64,000 bases of DNA from the IMG/VR virus record IMGVR_UViG_3300025141_000062, positions 1-64,000 of that record. One strand, given 5' to 3'. The translations under genes and the position numbers were made by a program. Of this stretch, positions 63,396 to 64,000 are shown piece by piece. Position 1 is the stretch's first letter; every line of letters begins with the position of its first letter. The stretch is from a virus. The notes beneath the pieces were generated by a model, which saw only the letters and a list, made by a program, of their open reading frames with translations, had not been told where the DNA came from and did not search any database.

Positions 63396-64000
63396 TTGCC
63401 AAAAACAAATGACTTTACTAGTGAGCTAATTAAATCTCTTAATAAAGAGCATGGAAGCCGTGTAGCATATAATTTAAGCCAAGACGAATCTCCTACTCAT
63501 GTTAATCGGTGGATTAGTACTGGATCAAAGCTTCTTGACTATATCTGTTCAAACAGGCGAGACGGAGGTCTTCCAGAGGGTAGAATTGTAGAGGTATTCG
63601 GGCCACCATCAATTGGAAAGTCTCACATTGCAACACAGATTGCAAGGACAACCCAGCAGATGGGAGGAATTGTTGTGTATATTGACACAGAGAATGCTAC
63701 ATCTGTTGAGAATCTAAAGATGCTTGGTGTAGATGTCGCTAGGCGTTTTGTATATGTCGATACACATTGTACGGAGGAAGTTCTTTCAATTGCTGAAGCG
63801 ACAATTATGAAAGCAAAGGCTATGGACAAAAATATTCCTGTGACAATTGTATGGGACTCTGTGGCTGCTTCCTCTCCAAAGGCAGAGCTTCTCGGTGATT
63901 ACGACAAGGAGTCAATAGGCCTTCAAGCCAGAGCAATTTCAAAGGGAATGAGAAAGATTACAGGCGTAATTGCAAATCAAAATGTCCTATTTGTAATTCT
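63396..64000 (+). CDS. uvsX: RecA/UvsX recombinase, 3'-truncated by window end
   Basis: TTG start six bases after GGAG. The visible 201 residues show the RecA core: Walker A GPPSIGKS (69-76), then VVYIDTENATSVENLKMLGV like the RecA FIDAEHA segment. VWDSVAASSPKAELLG is the Walker B region and GLQARAISKGMRKITG follows. The catalytic Glu lies in DTEN. These resemble bacterial RecA about as much as T4 UvsX. The protein coats ssDNA and drives strand exchange for recombination-dependent replication and repair, working with gp32 just upstream and the SbcCD-like nuclease at 19461. The C-terminal third is outside the window. Confidence 0.92.
   Translation, partial: MPKTNDFTSELIKSLNKEHGSRVAYNLSQDESPTHVNRWISTGSKLLDYICSNRRDGGLPEGRIVEVFGPPSIGKSHIATQIARTTQQMGGIVVYIDTENATSVENLKMLGVDVARRFVYVDTHCTEEVLSIAEATIMKAKAMDKNIPVTIVWDSVAASSPKAELLGDYDKESIGLQARAISKGMRKITGVIANQNVLFVI

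Overview
This window is a stretch of an AT-rich, tightly packed genome of a contractile-tailed, T4-related bacteriophage. It is most like the marine or 'far-T4' branch. The diagnostic set is large terminase (gp17), portal (gp20), prohead protease (gp21), scaffold (gp22-like), major capsid protein (gp23), neck proteins, two tandem tail sheath proteins (gp18), tail tube (gp19), a tape-measure-like protein, baseplate proteins and gp32-type ssDNA-binding protein. Every gene I accept is on the + strand. Genes overlap by 1-20 bases or are separated by tens of bases, and no gene-free stretch exceeds 300 bases. I saw no tRNA, CRISPR array or insertion sequence. The host cannot be read from the sequence.

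Layout. (1) 1-17.4 kb: large, mostly unrecognised virion proteins of the tail, fibre or baseplate periphery. They include fibronectin-III-like and LamG-like modules and a 1,627-residue protein with an N-terminal Hint (intein-like) domain. (2) 17.4-22.9 kb: nucleic-acid genes, namely a RuvC-like resolvase, a DnaG-like primase, and a single-chain fusion of the gp47 nuclease with the gp46 ATPase (SbcD-SbcC type). (3) 22.9-36.1 kb: DNA packaging and head genes in T4-like order (gp17, gp20, gp21, gp22-like, gp23), interrupted after the capsid gene by a sulfotransferase gene and followed by a likely capsid decoration protein. (4) 36.1-37.4 kb: a tubulin/FtsZ-family GTPase inside the late structural region. 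(5) 37.5-59.7 kb: neck, tail terminator, two sheaths, tube, tail-assembly chaperone-like pair, tape measure and baseplate. (6) 59.7-64 kb: replication genes, namely a short family-A DNA polymerase core, an HD-domain protein, gp32 and a RecA/UvsX recombinase cut by the window end.

The genes form a late head-and-tail programme embedded between replication and recombination genes. Rho-independent terminators follow the capsid, decoration, tube and gp32 genes, which are places where transcript levels probably need separate control. The capsid and decoration genes use more GC-rich codons than their neighbours, as expected for abundant proteins.

The most unusual observations are the tubulin-like GTPase with both GTP-binding and catalytic-loop signatures; two candidate programmed frameshift sites (an A AAA AAG heptamer near 62.24 kb and a T7 run near 48.45 kb at the usual place of tail-chaperone frameshifts); a splicing-defective-looking Hint domain at the start of a giant virion protein; duplicated sheath genes; the sulfotransferase between capsid genes; and a short basic LxxIIxE-type tag shared by several small proteins.
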